In this document: positions 24,718 through 36,660 of the stretch, in pieces
Numbering within the stretch: the first letter of the stretch is position 1
Layout of the letters: the number at the start of each line of letters is the position of its first letter
Source of the DNA: Hofstenia miamia
Lineage: Eukaryota; Xenacoelomorpha; Acoela
Reading direction: 5' to 3'
DNA length: 60,805 nt
NCBI GenBank assembly: GCA_004352715.1
Contig: SCFE01000048.1
Location: 1,227,213-1,288,017 of the forward strand
Notes under the pieces: generated by a model
Database searches by the model: none
What the model saw: the letters and a program-made list of their open reading frames with translations, nothing else
Told to the model about the DNA's origin: nothing
Program-made: the position numbers and the translations under genes

Positions 24718-24860
24718 CGCTTATAGCAAGGACGGATAGGATGAGAATTCGGATATAACGAGAAAATTTTTTGGTCCCGTCTAAAACTAGCCATTGCAAA
24801 TATAAGGTTTTGGGGCTGTAGCGAGGATTCAGTTTTTACGAGCACCTGTTTGACGGAATA
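24713..24860. mobile_element. Possible pogo/Tigger-type terminal fragment
   Basis: Contains TTCGCTTATAGCAAGGACGG and, further in, CGGATATAACGAGAA. The repeated (A/T)TATA(A/G)C(G/A)A wording resembles the terminal regions of pogo/Tigger elements. It is cut on the left by the TA repeat and gap, and no transposase or second end is visible. Confidence 0.25.
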
Positions 24861-26334
24861 CCCTCATGGGTGTAGTAAGCACCCTCTTTCAAGGCTGACA
24901 ATCTTAAAAATGAAAAATATTAATATATAGATATGAATATAGTTTAGAAAAATCAATGCATATTTACTAAAACAGTACTTGATTGGTAAATCTCTACAAA
25001 CCAAAGTGGATCCCAGGTCACATTTGCACAACAACAACGATCGTTGAGAAATCATTAAGACGAAATTTAATGAAATTATTGAAGGATTTTGCGAAATTCA
25101 TACAGCCGGCCATATTGAAAATGCTTAGCAGAGTCCATTTGATTTAGAAAAAAATGCCCTAACAACGTGATTTGCTCTAACAAAATACTTAACATTTATG
25201 ACTATGGCAATTAATGACCAGTTTCAGCAACAGTTTCCTTACGTGCGACGTGATTATCTCAATTTTAAGCTAATAAATATCTTTTAGTGAACAGGTCATA
25301 AGATTATATTTATATAGGTTTATTTGAATTTGCTATGCCAAATATATATATATATATAGGTACTATAGGAAATTTCAAGCAAAACTTTTCAATTTCATTT
25401 ACTGAAATAACTCAAATGCGCAAAAAGACTCATTTAAAGAAGAAAAAACTAGAACTGAATTAAGTCACTATAGTCCTATCAACAGCAATTAAGCATTATG
25501 CACAATATTTCTTGCCAAACTACACAGTGTAACCCTTGCCTTCTCCCTGCAGCCACAGATTTAGCCAGCGCTAAATCACTGCACTTAGCCAAGCAAGTAA
25601 TATAATATAGTTGGCGTGAAGAATATTTTTATTGCCAGATTTTGACAACTATCTGCTGTGTATTAAAATGTTCTTTTAATGACAACAACAGTGCAATAAA
25701 ATACTTTCAAAACTATGCAATGAAGAAAGATATAAACTTACATTAGACATTTTCGCTGAAGTTTGCAACTTTAATAATAATAAAAAGGGACAGAGTTCCG
25801 CGCTGTCTGAAAGTTTATAACTGCATTTAATGTTTTAAAATGAAATATTAGTTGAATTTACTGTGATGTGTACAAGTTAATTTTCTTATGATTAGATGAA
25901 ATTTTCCTGGCTGCCTGTATACCAGGGTTGCCGTGGATCTGGATTTAGATATGGATCGATCCGATCCATGGATATCCTTTGGATAGGAATTAGAAAATAT
26001 ATTTTATAGATATCCATTGATCAAATTCATTTTGTGTTAAATTTTTAAGTAAAATTGCTTAAAATGAACAATGAAAATAAACAATCATTTTGTTGTAATA
26101 ATCTGACAATATTATATGCGTGTAGCAATCATTACAAAATGAATGCTAATTACATGTCTGATATAATATTTTACAATATTTGCGCATGCCTAAACACCGT
26201 GCGCAGTGAGATGCACGTGTATTTGTCATGTTCTCTCGTCTAAATTGCCCAAAACAACTTATGAAGTGCGCGTGTGTTTTATATTTTTCTTCGAGGAATT
26301 TTTCTTGTAGACATGCATCATCCACCATTGTTAC

Positions 26335-26366
<32 letters not shown>
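24861..26366. other. No gene seen; possible hAT-like end at 25925
   Basis: AT-rich. At 25923-25980, CAGGGTTGCCGTGG followed by several GGATC(T/C)GG-type repeats resembles a hAT-like terminus, but no partner end is found before the gap at 26367. A TA run lies at 26338-26366. Confidence 0.4.
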
Positions 26367-26664
26367 NNNNNNNNNNNNNNNNNNNNNNNNNNNNNNNNNN
26401 NNNNNNNNNNNNNNNNNNNNNNNNNNNNNNNNNNNNNNNNNNNNNNNNNNNNNNNNNNNNNNNNNNNNNNNNNNNNNNNNNNNNNNNNNNNNNNNNNNNN
26501 NNNNNNNNNNNNNNNNNNNNNNNNNNNNNNNNNNNNNNNNNNNNNNNNNNNNNNNNNNNNNNNNNNNNNNNNNNNNNNNNNNNNNNNNNNNNNNNNNNNN
26601 NNNNNNNNNNNNNNNNNNNNNNNNNNNNNNNNNNNNNNNNNNNNNNNNNNNNNNNNNNNNNNNN
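26367..26664. other. Assembly gap, 298 N, inside (TA)n
   Basis: TA repeat on both edges; the second copy of the 4.68 kb block begins just to the right. Confidence 0.95.
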
Positions 26665-27817
26665 ATATATATATAAGTTTAAAACGGAATGAAAACCCTT
26701 ATTAACCCTATTTCCGCTAACGTTTCTTTTAAGTGAAAAATCGATTTGTTCAATACTGTTAAAAATATTGAAAGTCTTTACATGAACAAATGTATGCGGT
26801 TGGGCACGCACATGCAATGATGAAAATTTGTGCTCAAACATAGTTTTTTTCATCTAGAAATTCGATTTTTGTAAAAATATTTAAATTCTTTCCATACCTA
26901 GTGTTCAGAAAAGGAGGTGGTCTAGTTCCCAATGGAACAACAACTACTCTAAAAAATTGGATTTTCTCAATAAACACTGTGTAATTATCGTCTAGGTGCT
27001 AAGTCAGAGTTTGTCGCGCCATCAAGTCGCGAATTTGAGTTTTCAGATTTTAAGTATTTTCCTTAGTTCGTGATTATAAGCTTTTAAGAAATATTTGGGA
27101 AGCCATTACAGATTTTGAATAGTTCGTAGTATAATTTAGATTCAATAATTGTAAAGTAGGAATTAATCATTAATCAATAAACGACATTGGTGAAAAAGTT
27201 TCACTACATGTTTGCCTGTTGTATTCGTGAACGTATCCAAATCTAATAGCATTGTTATAAGATACATAGCGCCTCTACATCTACTTTCGAGAACAACGTT
27301 ATTAGAATAATTTGTAATTATTTTAAATGCTAAGCCAAACCTTACAATGTATATTGGATTTAACTTCTACATGAATAAAAGAACTCGCGATCAAATACTG
27401 CATGTTTCTCACGACGTATATCGGGGTTTTTCAACTACAAGAATGATGATCTTGTCACTACTGACTGCATAGGTTTTGTCATGGATTTCTGCGATATTTA
27501 ATTTTGTTTATACACAGAAATAAACACCACCAAAATCCACGGTTCTGTTGAATTTTCTGCAGAGTCCATTTAAACCAGACTTGACCGCTTTCACTTCTTG
27601 ATCTCATATTACATTCCAACTATGAATCATCCAATGATAAAAATCTACGACATTGATTAATTTTTTAGCAAATCATAAATGGATTAATCGAAAAATGAAT
27701 TTCAGAAAAACGCTTCTTAGCAATCTATTTGTAGGCAAACCTTGAATGCCTGAGGTAGTCAAATCTGACCAATAATACTGCTAGCTGCTATGTTCAGCCT
27801 ATATTTTATATAAAGAG

Positions 27818-28003
27818 ATGAACAAGGGCCGAAAACTTTGGCCTAAGCCCGGTCCTGCCTATGAAAACACACTGAATTCATTAGCAAATATTTCATTATT
27901 AGACGAAATATCACGCTTTCTGAATTTCATTAACGGAAATAATCAAAAAGGGTGTTCTCAGAAATTTATAAAGGAGGAGATATTTCGGTTGTTTTCAATT
28001 TGA
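27818..28003 (+). CDS. Small 61-codon frame (copy 2), unrecognised
   Basis: Identical to the frame at 16175-16360; same doubts apply. Confidence 0.2.
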   Translation: MNKGRKLWPKPGPAYENTLNSLANISLLDEISRFLNFINGNNQKGCSQKFIKEEIFRLFSI

Positions 28004-29394
28004 GTGACAGAAGTGGAGTGAAACCCCGAAAATATTTCAAAATTTTGAAAAATAGACATTGAAAATGCATCTCACATTAGCTTTTAATATTTCGTTGAGT
28101 TTTTATACAAATATTTTGATTTAATCAATTAAAGTCTAATGTCGATGGGGACAACCGGACAACTATCCTGAAATATTTTGATTTCCGAAGAAAAACTGTG
28201 TGAGTCCCGTCCAGGCGCGCCGTGTTCAAATAAGAATTTGGTGCAAATTTAATTCAGAAAAGAAAGAGGAGATAATTCTCTATCTTGCGGTGTTTTCAGA
28301 TTTTAAATTTCTTCATTAGTTACTGTGTTATAAGCGCTTAAAAATTATTTAGGAAAACGATCAAGGACATGAAGAAATTCCAGATACCACTGCCAAAATC
28401 ACCAAATTTGTTGCTTAAGCCATTGTTAATTTTAACATGGCTTACATAAAAAAATACGGCTAGGGTGATCAGCAACAAGTAATGAAAATAACAGGCAATT
28501 AAGAAACCAACATTTTATTGAAAATTACAGCAAAAAATAATATTAATTTCTTAGAATGTATTGTTTCTACCTTCAATTGCTCATAATTGTGGAAATAATT
28601 GTTTAGTTATTAATGAGTTGTTTTTCTAAAAAATACATTGATAATTTACATTTTCATTTTATTAGTAAACGAAGAACTGATACTACCAACATATCATACG
28701 TTTCTACAACAAAAAATTGAAAATATTTTTTTTCTAAATACATCACTCATCTCAAAGTGCTAACACAAAGATTCCATTGAAAATGACGTTATCTACGTTT
28801 TCGATAACCTCGTTTCTAATATCCACAATTGTGCTACATTCGAAAACCAATATTTGTTGGGTACCTATTTAATATGAAAGTTATAGGACTCAAATAAGTG
28901 TAGATTACTGGTAAATTGTATTATTAAATATATTCTATGAAATTCCATGCGAATATCTGCCAGTATACTCTATCTCATCTGAAAATCCTAGGGAAAAGCC
29001 TGAAAAAATAGAATTGTTTGCTTCTAATTAATTTTCCTAAATATTCAGTACGCAATTACTTATCCTAATAAATAGCAGGTACATAATATTAAAGCTGCTT
29101 ATATCACATAGGAGTGCGATAATTACTGAAGCTTTCTGAAATGATGTCTTGAAATGAACGAATTATTGAGCTGAAATGAAGGGTAATTCAAATTAAAGAA
29201 CACAGCGTAAAATTAAAACAGTCAATAATAATAAAAATTTGCTGCGGTAAAAATCAAAATAAAAGACTAGTCACTGGCAGGCACGCCACGATAATGCACG
29301 CATAATTCCCAGTATCCCTGATTTAATAGATTTTGTTGTCTTTGGGCATCTTTCAAATTGAAGCTTTAAAGTTGCTAAAACTGAAACTTCCATG
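28004..29394. other. No gene seen (copy of 16361-17751)
   Basis: Same AT-rich sequence as in copy 1 of the duplicated block; nothing supportable. Confidence 0.5.
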
Positions 29395-29949
29395 TTAGAA
29401 ATGATCACTTTCTGTTCCATTGTTCAGTGGAATGCTAGACCTCCGATCTTTTGTAACCAATCCATCCATGATATTCATCTCAAGAGCTGAATTTAAAGAA
29501 TCAACTGATAGAATTGATAACTTACGCTTTACAGTCTTTCGATGTAAGACGTCATCCTCGAGAATTTTATATACGTCTGGGGCTTCACAGCAGTTTTCAT
29601 CTTGCGGCTTTACTGTTGTAACAGGACTGAACAACTTGTTGATGGCGTTGAGCGGTCCTTCCCATAATTTTTTTCTTTGAGTTAAGGCATGATCAATAAT
29701 TTCAAATTTCGTGTTGACAACACTTCGATTGTAAAAATTTATCCTTTTCTTTGGATTGAATTCTAACACAGCACAGGTTGTTTTGAAAACACACTTACGG
29801 CCAGATTTACCCTCTTTTTCTGCGGAATTCCGCTTTATGCAGGATTTCGGTTTCTCTAAGTCAGCTGGTATTGTTCTTAAAGGATTGCATTCCAAAAAAT
29901 CCCCTTCGTTTTGATTATCCTCACTGTCTGATGAATATCCGCATCCCAT
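29395..29949 (-). CDS. 184-aa protein with N-terminal myristoylation/palmitoylation signal (copy 2)
   Basis: Identical reading to the gene at 17752-18306, with the start ATG at 29949 and the MGCGYSSD N-terminus kept. No base difference seen. If the duplication is real, the lack of synonymous change means it is very recent; if it is an assembly artefact there is one gene. Confidence 0.6.
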   Translation of the reverse strand: MGCGYSSDSEDNQNEGDFLECNPLRTIPADLEKPKSCIKRNSAEKEGKSGRKCVFKTTCAVLEFNPKKRINFYNRSVVNTKFEIIDHALTQRKKLWEGPLNAINKLFSPVTTVKPQDENCCEAPDVYKILEDDVLHRKTVKRKLSILSVDSLNSALEMNIMDGLVTKDRRSSIPLNNGTESDHF

Positions 29950-31348
29950 TTTCACAACTATGATTTAATAGATAAATCCAAATAAGAAATACAGTGATTT
30001 ACGTGCCCTTTACATTTGTCATTAGCGAGATTGTTTCTTCTGCCAACAATGAAAAATGGTTGCGGGGAAAATGATTTCTGCGCCAATAGAAAATAGTTTT
30101 GAGTTTTCAATTCCTTACAGAATAACAACACGCTACTTTGTATTCTATGTGTCGATTGACAAAATTGTATGCTATCTTTAGCGTTATAAATGTTCTCTGT
30201 CTGACTCCAATTAGAGTTTCAAGCAACAAATGAATAATTCTCCTATAATCAAGAAAAATATTTATTTTTAATTTCGACATTTCAAAAAGCTCTCCAATTG
30301 AGAGTGTTATATTTCCCAAAAGACGACCTTCTCTTAATTTCCAGCAGTATTCTTTCAAATCCTCTTATAACAATTGTGTTAAATGGAAAGCGTGAAATAT
30401 TGAGATTGTTACAAAACTAAGCTTTTTCAAATTTACCATTGAGCGAGAAACTTCAAAGCTACATGTATATTAAACTAATAGAAATCAAAAGGCAAGCTTT
30501 TAGTATTAAATCTGGGCTTACACTCTGTGAGGAAATGAAAAAAAATTATTGACATAAATCTTCTTAAACTAATTTATCAAGAGTTATTTCCTTAACTGGA
30601 TATAGGCTCAAAATCATTTGTTAATATGCATAATATATTAACTATGGTTGAGCAGGTTTCATTTAATGCGATGGAATTAAATACGGAGTTTTCATATAGA
30701 ATGCAAACCAGAACTTTCTATAAAAAATTTATTCTCAGTTTTCATTTATCTATAAGCTATTGTCTAAATTTTAATGTGGCACTGAAATCTCCAAAAAAAG
30801 CTTTCCAATGAGGGAAGTTCCTTTTATAATGCATATTTTCACCCACTGCTTAGAATATAAAGCCTCTGTTAAATAATCGTAGTTGAAATTAACATTGAGA
30901 GTAGCTTTGTAGTAAAAAAGTTTTATTTCAATGAAACTTTCAATGCAATTTTCGTATGAAAATCTAATTATGATTATTAAACCTTGTTCATTTTATTCAT
31001 ACAATCAAGCTATTAAATTGAATATTGAAGCTTCTTAATAAATTTAATTGATTTTTTAATAAAAAATACCTTATTGATAATTTATTAGAGCAAAAATTAT
31101 TTTTCCTGTGCATTTTTAATCCGAAAAAGTAAACTATGATGCATGCCTGTGGTAAGCATTCATTCTTAAAATATTTTAACAATGCGGACGGTACTGTGGT
31201 AGCGAACCATTGAATGTAACTACTTCTGTAGTTTTTTCTACAGATGGATGATACAATGCTGAAAATTTTAAATCAAAATTTGAAATTAAAATTTACTTTG
31301 AATTATAGAAATAAATTTATAGACACTTAATTAAGAAATCATTGAAAA

Positions 31349-31385
<37 letters not shown>

Positions 31386-31389
<4 letters not shown>

Positions 31390-32205
31390 CTCTAAAAACA
31401 GTTTTCAGTGTTCGCTTGAAAGTGTTGGAATGAACTTGAATACTCAGATTAAAAGAGGTTTTCGAAATACATCTTGACAGTTTGATATTAAATTTACTTG
31501 TTTGAATTTCTGAAGTTAATTGCAGAAAAGTATTCATTTCAAAGAAGTAATTCTATTCCTGATGTCTCTTTTTTATATTCTTTCATTTCTCTACCCAATA
31601 ATATAAATGAAAAAATGAAGAAACTGCTGAGAAGGCCACCGTCATGTTATTAGGTTCCATTTTTCATGCATTGACCTTCAAGAAGAGTTTATCTTAAAAT
31701 ATTATCTAAAATACCATTAGCGCATTTATCCTTGAAAACTACGAAAAATTTTTTTTTTGAAAAACTGCAAACTGAATGTCGCACAAACTGTTTTTTCCCT
31801 ATAGTTTTTCATTGTAACATAATTATACCGAAGTATTCCTATTGTTAGATTCATTCCATACAGCTCATATTACGAGCAAAATGCATGGATACAACAGATA
31901 TGGAACCGGCCAAGGACTTCAAGTCTGCTACTGCAGTTGGCGAGCGACAGCTAATATTTTCGGCCGATAAGCTATATTGTATTGATAAAAGGGATTGACC
32001 GGTTTCACGTATTTCATTGTCAATGTAAAAATATGTGGTAAAAAACTAAATATGTTTACAATAGATTACACTTTAAAGCATTAATGTAATATTGCATGCT
32101 CTTAAAATATGTTCAAGGATATAATGCTTAGTTGTTTATTAAATATTTGATCTTTCTCTGATTTCTAAATTATTAGCGCTTCTCTTATCTTATGATGTTG
32201 TGATC
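31386..32205. other. No supported gene
   Basis: AT-rich except 31880-32000, which is GC-richer and open in one forward frame for about 50 codons (MDTTDMEPAKDFKSATAVGE). That frame lacks splice-site or family support, so I do not call it. Confidence 0.45.
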
Positions 32206-32445
32206 TTAGTTGGATGTAAAAATTTTCTTCTCTTGGTTGATGTTTGTGTCCAAAAAAATTTCGGATTTTTGGTGCCCATTCAAATGTACCTTAATTCTTG
32301 TACCCAGATGTCACTTCGTTTCCCCGACGTATGATTTTTCACAATCATCACATTTATATGTATAAACTAAAGAGGAACAATTAAAAATGATTCTTCTCTT
32401 GATGATGTCTTTCTTCTGTAGTGACCAATCCAAGAAGATCTACAC
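32206..32445 (-). pseudogene. Penelope-like element fragment, GIY-YIG endonuclease
   Basis: Reverse-strand frame reading IIFNCSSLVYTYKCDDCEKS then YVGETK, stop, HLGTRIKVHLNGH and on to a stop at 32206-32208. This matches the start of a GIY-YIG nuclease as found at the C-terminus of Penelope-like retroelements: the (G/L)VY strand, the C-x2-C typical of the group (KCDDC), the Y(I/V)G motif, then the T-x-R...R...H block. The expected Arg after YVGETK is TGA, one C-to-T change from CGA. No Penelope reverse transcriptase is visible upstream on this strand. The fragment is inactive; family placement is from motif knowledge. Confidence 0.75.
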
Positions 32446-32863
32446 CTCAGATGAACTACGCCAGTCCGTTAGAACTACGCCATTCCCTTAGAACTACACA
32501 AATTCCAAATTCCTTTAATTGATTATGAGTAATGTTGATTGGTAACCAAGTTTTAATTATTGTAAAATTTATTTGTAACCAAGATTGCTAATTTGTAACT
32601 AAGATTATATTTGTAACGTTGATTTAAAATAAATTTTTGTTTTTCAAAAAAAAATTTGATATTTTGTAACTTTAGTCAGTGTAGAATCATGCCAACTCGC
32701 CGTGATGGCCGTACTTAGAGAAAACTGTTACTTTTCTTAGGTTAAACATAACGCGAGGTTGACATTTTCCAATTTCTCTCCTCTACTATAAATGCGTGGT
32801 TCATTAACATATTTAATATACCAGAGCCTTTGTAGCTATACTTAGTTAACCAAACTTATTTAG
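32446..32863. other. No gene seen
   Basis: AT-rich. It has a short repeated GAACTACGCCA wording near 32455-32500 and repeated TTGTAAC(C/T)AAGATT units near 32560-32620. No element boundary identified. Confidence 0.4.
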
Positions 32864-32967
32864 ATCAAGCGGAGAGATTAGAGAACAGGATCGACGCTCA
32901 AATAGAAGCGGCGCACTCTCAGGAACACACTCGCCAGCTGCATCTTACCAATGTGACTGCCAACGGA
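32864..32967 (+). CDS. Putative coiled-coil-like exon next to gap
   Basis: Acceptor cttatttag at 32863 and donor GGA/gtaaag at 32968. One open frame reads QAERLENRIDAQIEAAHSQE then HTRQLHLTNVTANG, charged and helix-prone, with clearly higher GC than the flanks. The frame continues to a stop at 32994 if unspliced. The 1000-N gap at 33064 hides what follows. No family recognised. Confidence 0.35.
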
Positions 32968-33063
32968 GTAAAGAGAACAATAATAGAATGGTGATGTGCA
33001 TCGTGAACTCAGTGTAACGGTGATTGCAACTACCTAACAATTTAGTGCAATGATTGTTTTTGT

Positions 33064-34063
33064 NNNNNNNNNNNNNNNNNNNNNNNNNNNNNNNNNNNNN
33101 NNNNNNNNNNNNNNNNNNNNNNNNNNNNNNNNNNNNNNNNNNNNNNNNNNNNNNNNNNNNNNNNNNNNNNNNNNNNNNNNNNNNNNNNNNNNNNNNNNNN
33201 NNNNNNNNNNNNNNNNNNNNNNNNNNNNNNNNNNNNNNNNNNNNNNNNNNNNNNNNNNNNNNNNNNNNNNNNNNNNNNNNNNNNNNNNNNNNNNNNNNNN
33301 NNNNNNNNNNNNNNNNNNNNNNNNNNNNNNNNNNNNNNNNNNNNNNNNNNNNNNNNNNNNNNNNNNNNNNNNNNNNNNNNNNNNNNNNNNNNNNNNNNNN
33401 NNNNNNNNNNNNNNNNNNNNNNNNNNNNNNNNNNNNNNNNNNNNNNNNNNNNNNNNNNNNNNNNNNNNNNNNNNNNNNNNNNNNNNNNNNNNNNNNNNNN
33501 NNNNNNNNNNNNNNNNNNNNNNNNNNNNNNNNNNNNNNNNNNNNNNNNNNNNNNNNNNNNNNNNNNNNNNNNNNNNNNNNNNNNNNNNNNNNNNNNNNNN
33601 NNNNNNNNNNNNNNNNNNNNNNNNNNNNNNNNNNNNNNNNNNNNNNNNNNNNNNNNNNNNNNNNNNNNNNNNNNNNNNNNNNNNNNNNNNNNNNNNNNNN
33701 NNNNNNNNNNNNNNNNNNNNNNNNNNNNNNNNNNNNNNNNNNNNNNNNNNNNNNNNNNNNNNNNNNNNNNNNNNNNNNNNNNNNNNNNNNNNNNNNNNNN
33801 NNNNNNNNNNNNNNNNNNNNNNNNNNNNNNNNNNNNNNNNNNNNNNNNNNNNNNNNNNNNNNNNNNNNNNNNNNNNNNNNNNNNNNNNNNNNNNNNNNNN
33901 NNNNNNNNNNNNNNNNNNNNNNNNNNNNNNNNNNNNNNNNNNNNNNNNNNNNNNNNNNNNNNNNNNNNNNNNNNNNNNNNNNNNNNNNNNNNNNNNNNNN
34001 NNNNNNNNNNNNNNNNNNNNNNNNNNNNNNNNNNNNNNNNNNNNNNNNNNNNNNNNNNNNNNN
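33064..34063. other. Assembly gap, 1000 N
   Basis: Placeholder. It precedes the first of three copies of the same non-LTR 3' segment. Confidence 0.95.
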
Positions 34064-34713
34064 ACATGTTAATGCATCGGATTACCGATTAAAATACAAA
34101 ATACTATCTCCTTATTATCAAATTCAAATGCATGTTATCAATATTATTTAAATTCAAATTTGATCAAGCCACAATTTCATTTTTAAAGCAGTATATTAAA
34201 TTAAATGAACGGTCTCAAGCTAAATTATGGAATAACTTAAATAGAGAAATTAAATTTGAAAAAAAATTACAAGAAATTCAGAAAGAAATTGCGAACTTTC
34301 CTCTTTATTAAACAATGCCTACTTGGCGACAATAATACACTACATTCATTTGAAAATTTCGTATAAAACGCACGCACACACAACACAGACACACATATTT
34401 TATATTATATATATGAATTAAAACACGATATATTTGAATCACTCTGGATAGAAATTACATAATTTGAAAATAAATGTCATAAAGAACTGATTAATATCAC
34501 ATACAATCCCAATAAGAATTATCATATTGACTACTTAAAATTTAAGGCAAACGAAATGTCCGAAATAAGTGATCTCTACTATTTTATAAATATATTTGGT
34601 GACTTTAATATAAATTATTTTAATGATCTTGAAAAAAATCGTTAAAAGAATTTTGCAAAGCATAAGATTTTCATTGTCTAAATACTGACTGTCCTACACG
34701 ACATAACAATTTA
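34064..34713 (+). mobile_element. Non-LTR element: RT C-terminus, 3' junction and endonuclease piece (repeat 1 of 3)
   Basis: This 650-bp block recurs at 36010-36659 and 37494-38143. It starts in the C-terminal part of the reverse transcriptase frame (SDYRLKYKILSPYYQIQMHV), shifts frame, and ends the protein at ...EIANFPLY with a stop near 34311. It then passes through a CA-rich stretch into FGDFNINYFNDLEKN, the GDFN motif of an apurinic-type (APE) endonuclease that normally lies upstream of the RT. The join of 3' end to endonuclease is therefore head-to-tail. Confidence 0.75.
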
Positions 34714-35949
34714 ATTGATTACTTCCTAACAAATTCCGAAATAGTTTTTAAATCCTTCATGTTTGAATCATTCAGCTACCATGCTCTTTGCACATATATA
34801 AGTAATATAACTACCAAAGTCAATAAATTTAAAATAATTTATGCAAGAGATTACCTAAATTATTCAGACGAAATAATTAAAACACTTTTGAAAAATATAT
34901 CGTTCAACTATATATACACATTAATATCTGGATCTTGCATGATTAATTATATTTCAAAAGAAATTTGCAATGCAGTTAATAAAGCTGCACTAGCTAAGTA
35001 CCGCACAGCAAAATTAAAAGCGCGCAAGTTTGCTTTATCAAATGCCGACGATAGTGACATTTATGAACTAGTAAGTTAAAAGAAAATTGTCTCGCTCAAA
35101 CAGAACCGACAACAACTAATTGGACTAATTACGAAAAATCAAAGAGGATTATTAAACAATTAAGAAATAAAAAATTGCCTTAAAACAAAAACGATTCTTC
35201 AATAAACTAAATAATACAAACGAAAAATGGCGATATATTCATAAATTTTTGGGAAAAAGGAATTTCAACTGATAGTAATGAATTAAATATTGATAACCAA
35301 ACTACAACAGAAAAAACAAGAATAATAGACCACCTAAATACAACATTTAAGGAACCTTTTCCCCAATTTAAGGAACAATTTTCCCCAATATAAGAGAAGA
35401 AAAATATTAATAAATTCCCAGGAAAAACATACTTTTCTTTTACACTCATAAATGCAAATGAACTAGAAACCATAATAAAAACGTCATTTTCATATCTTTA
35501 GTGAACATCTACCATTTGCATTTAACCAAAGCATTATTGATAATGAATTCCCGGATATATTTAAGAAATCTGACATAAGCCCTATATAAAAAAGGCGACC
35601 CCCTAAATGCACAAAATTATAGGCCCATTTGAATTGGCCATCCCTTTAGTAAACTATTTGAAAAATTATTAAATAATCAAATAAATGCATATTTGATACC
35701 TGAAAATATTCTTTAAAACAAACAATTTGGTTTTCGTAATGGTTATTGCACTCAAGATGCAATTTTATCAATATCAGAACAAATAAAATCTAATTTAACC
35801 CTAAACAAAAGTAGTTGTGTCGCACTCCTTGATTTGAGCAAAGCTTTTAACTCAATGAATTTTGACATATTAAGGGCCAAATTAATATATTACAACTTTG
35901 ATAACAAATCCGTTAACTTAATAATGACTTTCCTTAAAAATCGACAGCA
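34714..35949 (+). pseudogene. Non-LTR retrotransposon: endonuclease end, linker and start of RT
   Basis: Continues from the GDFN motif through HNNLIDYFLTNSEIVF and a 106-codon open stretch (34759-35079) into the RT N-terminal region. The frames then break several times, but FGFRNG near 35730 and LLDLSKAFNSMNFDIL near 35827 are the standard RT blocks of jockey/CR1-type elements. It ends at a single N (35950) where the RT is skipped and the 3' segment starts. Stops and frameshifts mean it is not functional as assembled. Confidence 0.78.
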
Positions 35950-35950
35950 N

Positions 35951-36659
35951 CGCATCCTCCTGTCTAAAACTTTTAATTGGCCCCTTAAAATACTCAATTT
36001 TGCACAAAAACATGTTAATGCATCGGATTACCGATTAAAATACAAAATACTATCTCCTTATTATCAAATTCAAATGCATGTTATCAATATTATTTAAATT
36101 CAAATTTGATCAAGCCACAATTTCATTTTTAAAGCAGTATATTAAATTAAATGAACGGTCTCAAGCTAAATTATGGAATAACTTAAATAGAGAAATTAAA
36201 TTTGAAAAAAAATTACAAGAAATTCAGAAAGAAATTGCGAACTTTCCTCTTTATTAAACAATGCCTACTTGGCGACAATAATACACTACATTCATTTGAA
36301 AATTTCGTATAAAACGCACGCACACACAACACAGACACACATATTTTATATTATATATATGAATTAAAACACGATATATTTGAATCACTCTGGATAGAAA
36401 TTACATAATTTGAAAATAAATGTCATAAAGAACTGATTAATATCACATACAATCCCAATAAGAATTATCATATTGACTACTTAAAATTTAAGGCAAACGA
36501 AATGTCCGAAATAAGTGATCTCTACTATTTTATAAATATATTTGGTGACTTTAATATAAATTATTTTAATGATCTTGAAAAAAATCGTTAAAAGAATTTT
36601 GCAAAGCATAAGATTTTCATTGTCTAAATACTGACTGTCCTACACGACATAACAATTTA
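35951..36659 (+). repeat. Repeat of 37435-38143 (non-LTR 3' segment)
   Basis: Same sequence as 37435-38143 at offset 1484, bounded on both sides by single Ns (35950 and 36660). The first N joins mid-RT to the 3' part, the second joins the endonuclease piece back to mid-RT. The geometry is that of an assembler traversing a loop. Confidence 0.85.
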
Positions 36660-36660
36660 N

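Larger units (their letters stand above)
26675..31356. repeat. 4.68 kb duplicated segment, copy 2
   Basis: Same sequence and strand as 15032-19713. It ends in a clean (TA)n run (31352-31385) where copy 1 ends in an interrupted TA run. The right flanks are unrelated (31386 onward versus 19747 onward). Confidence 0.92.

Noticed and set aside
31880-32010. GC-richer forward frame MDTTDMEPAKDFKSATAVGE...
   Set aside because: No splice sites, no strong start and no family; two frames are open here, so coding is not established.
33042-34151. Frames of over 340 codons spanning the gap
   Set aside because: Almost entirely N; only the last residues belong to the non-LTR RT end.
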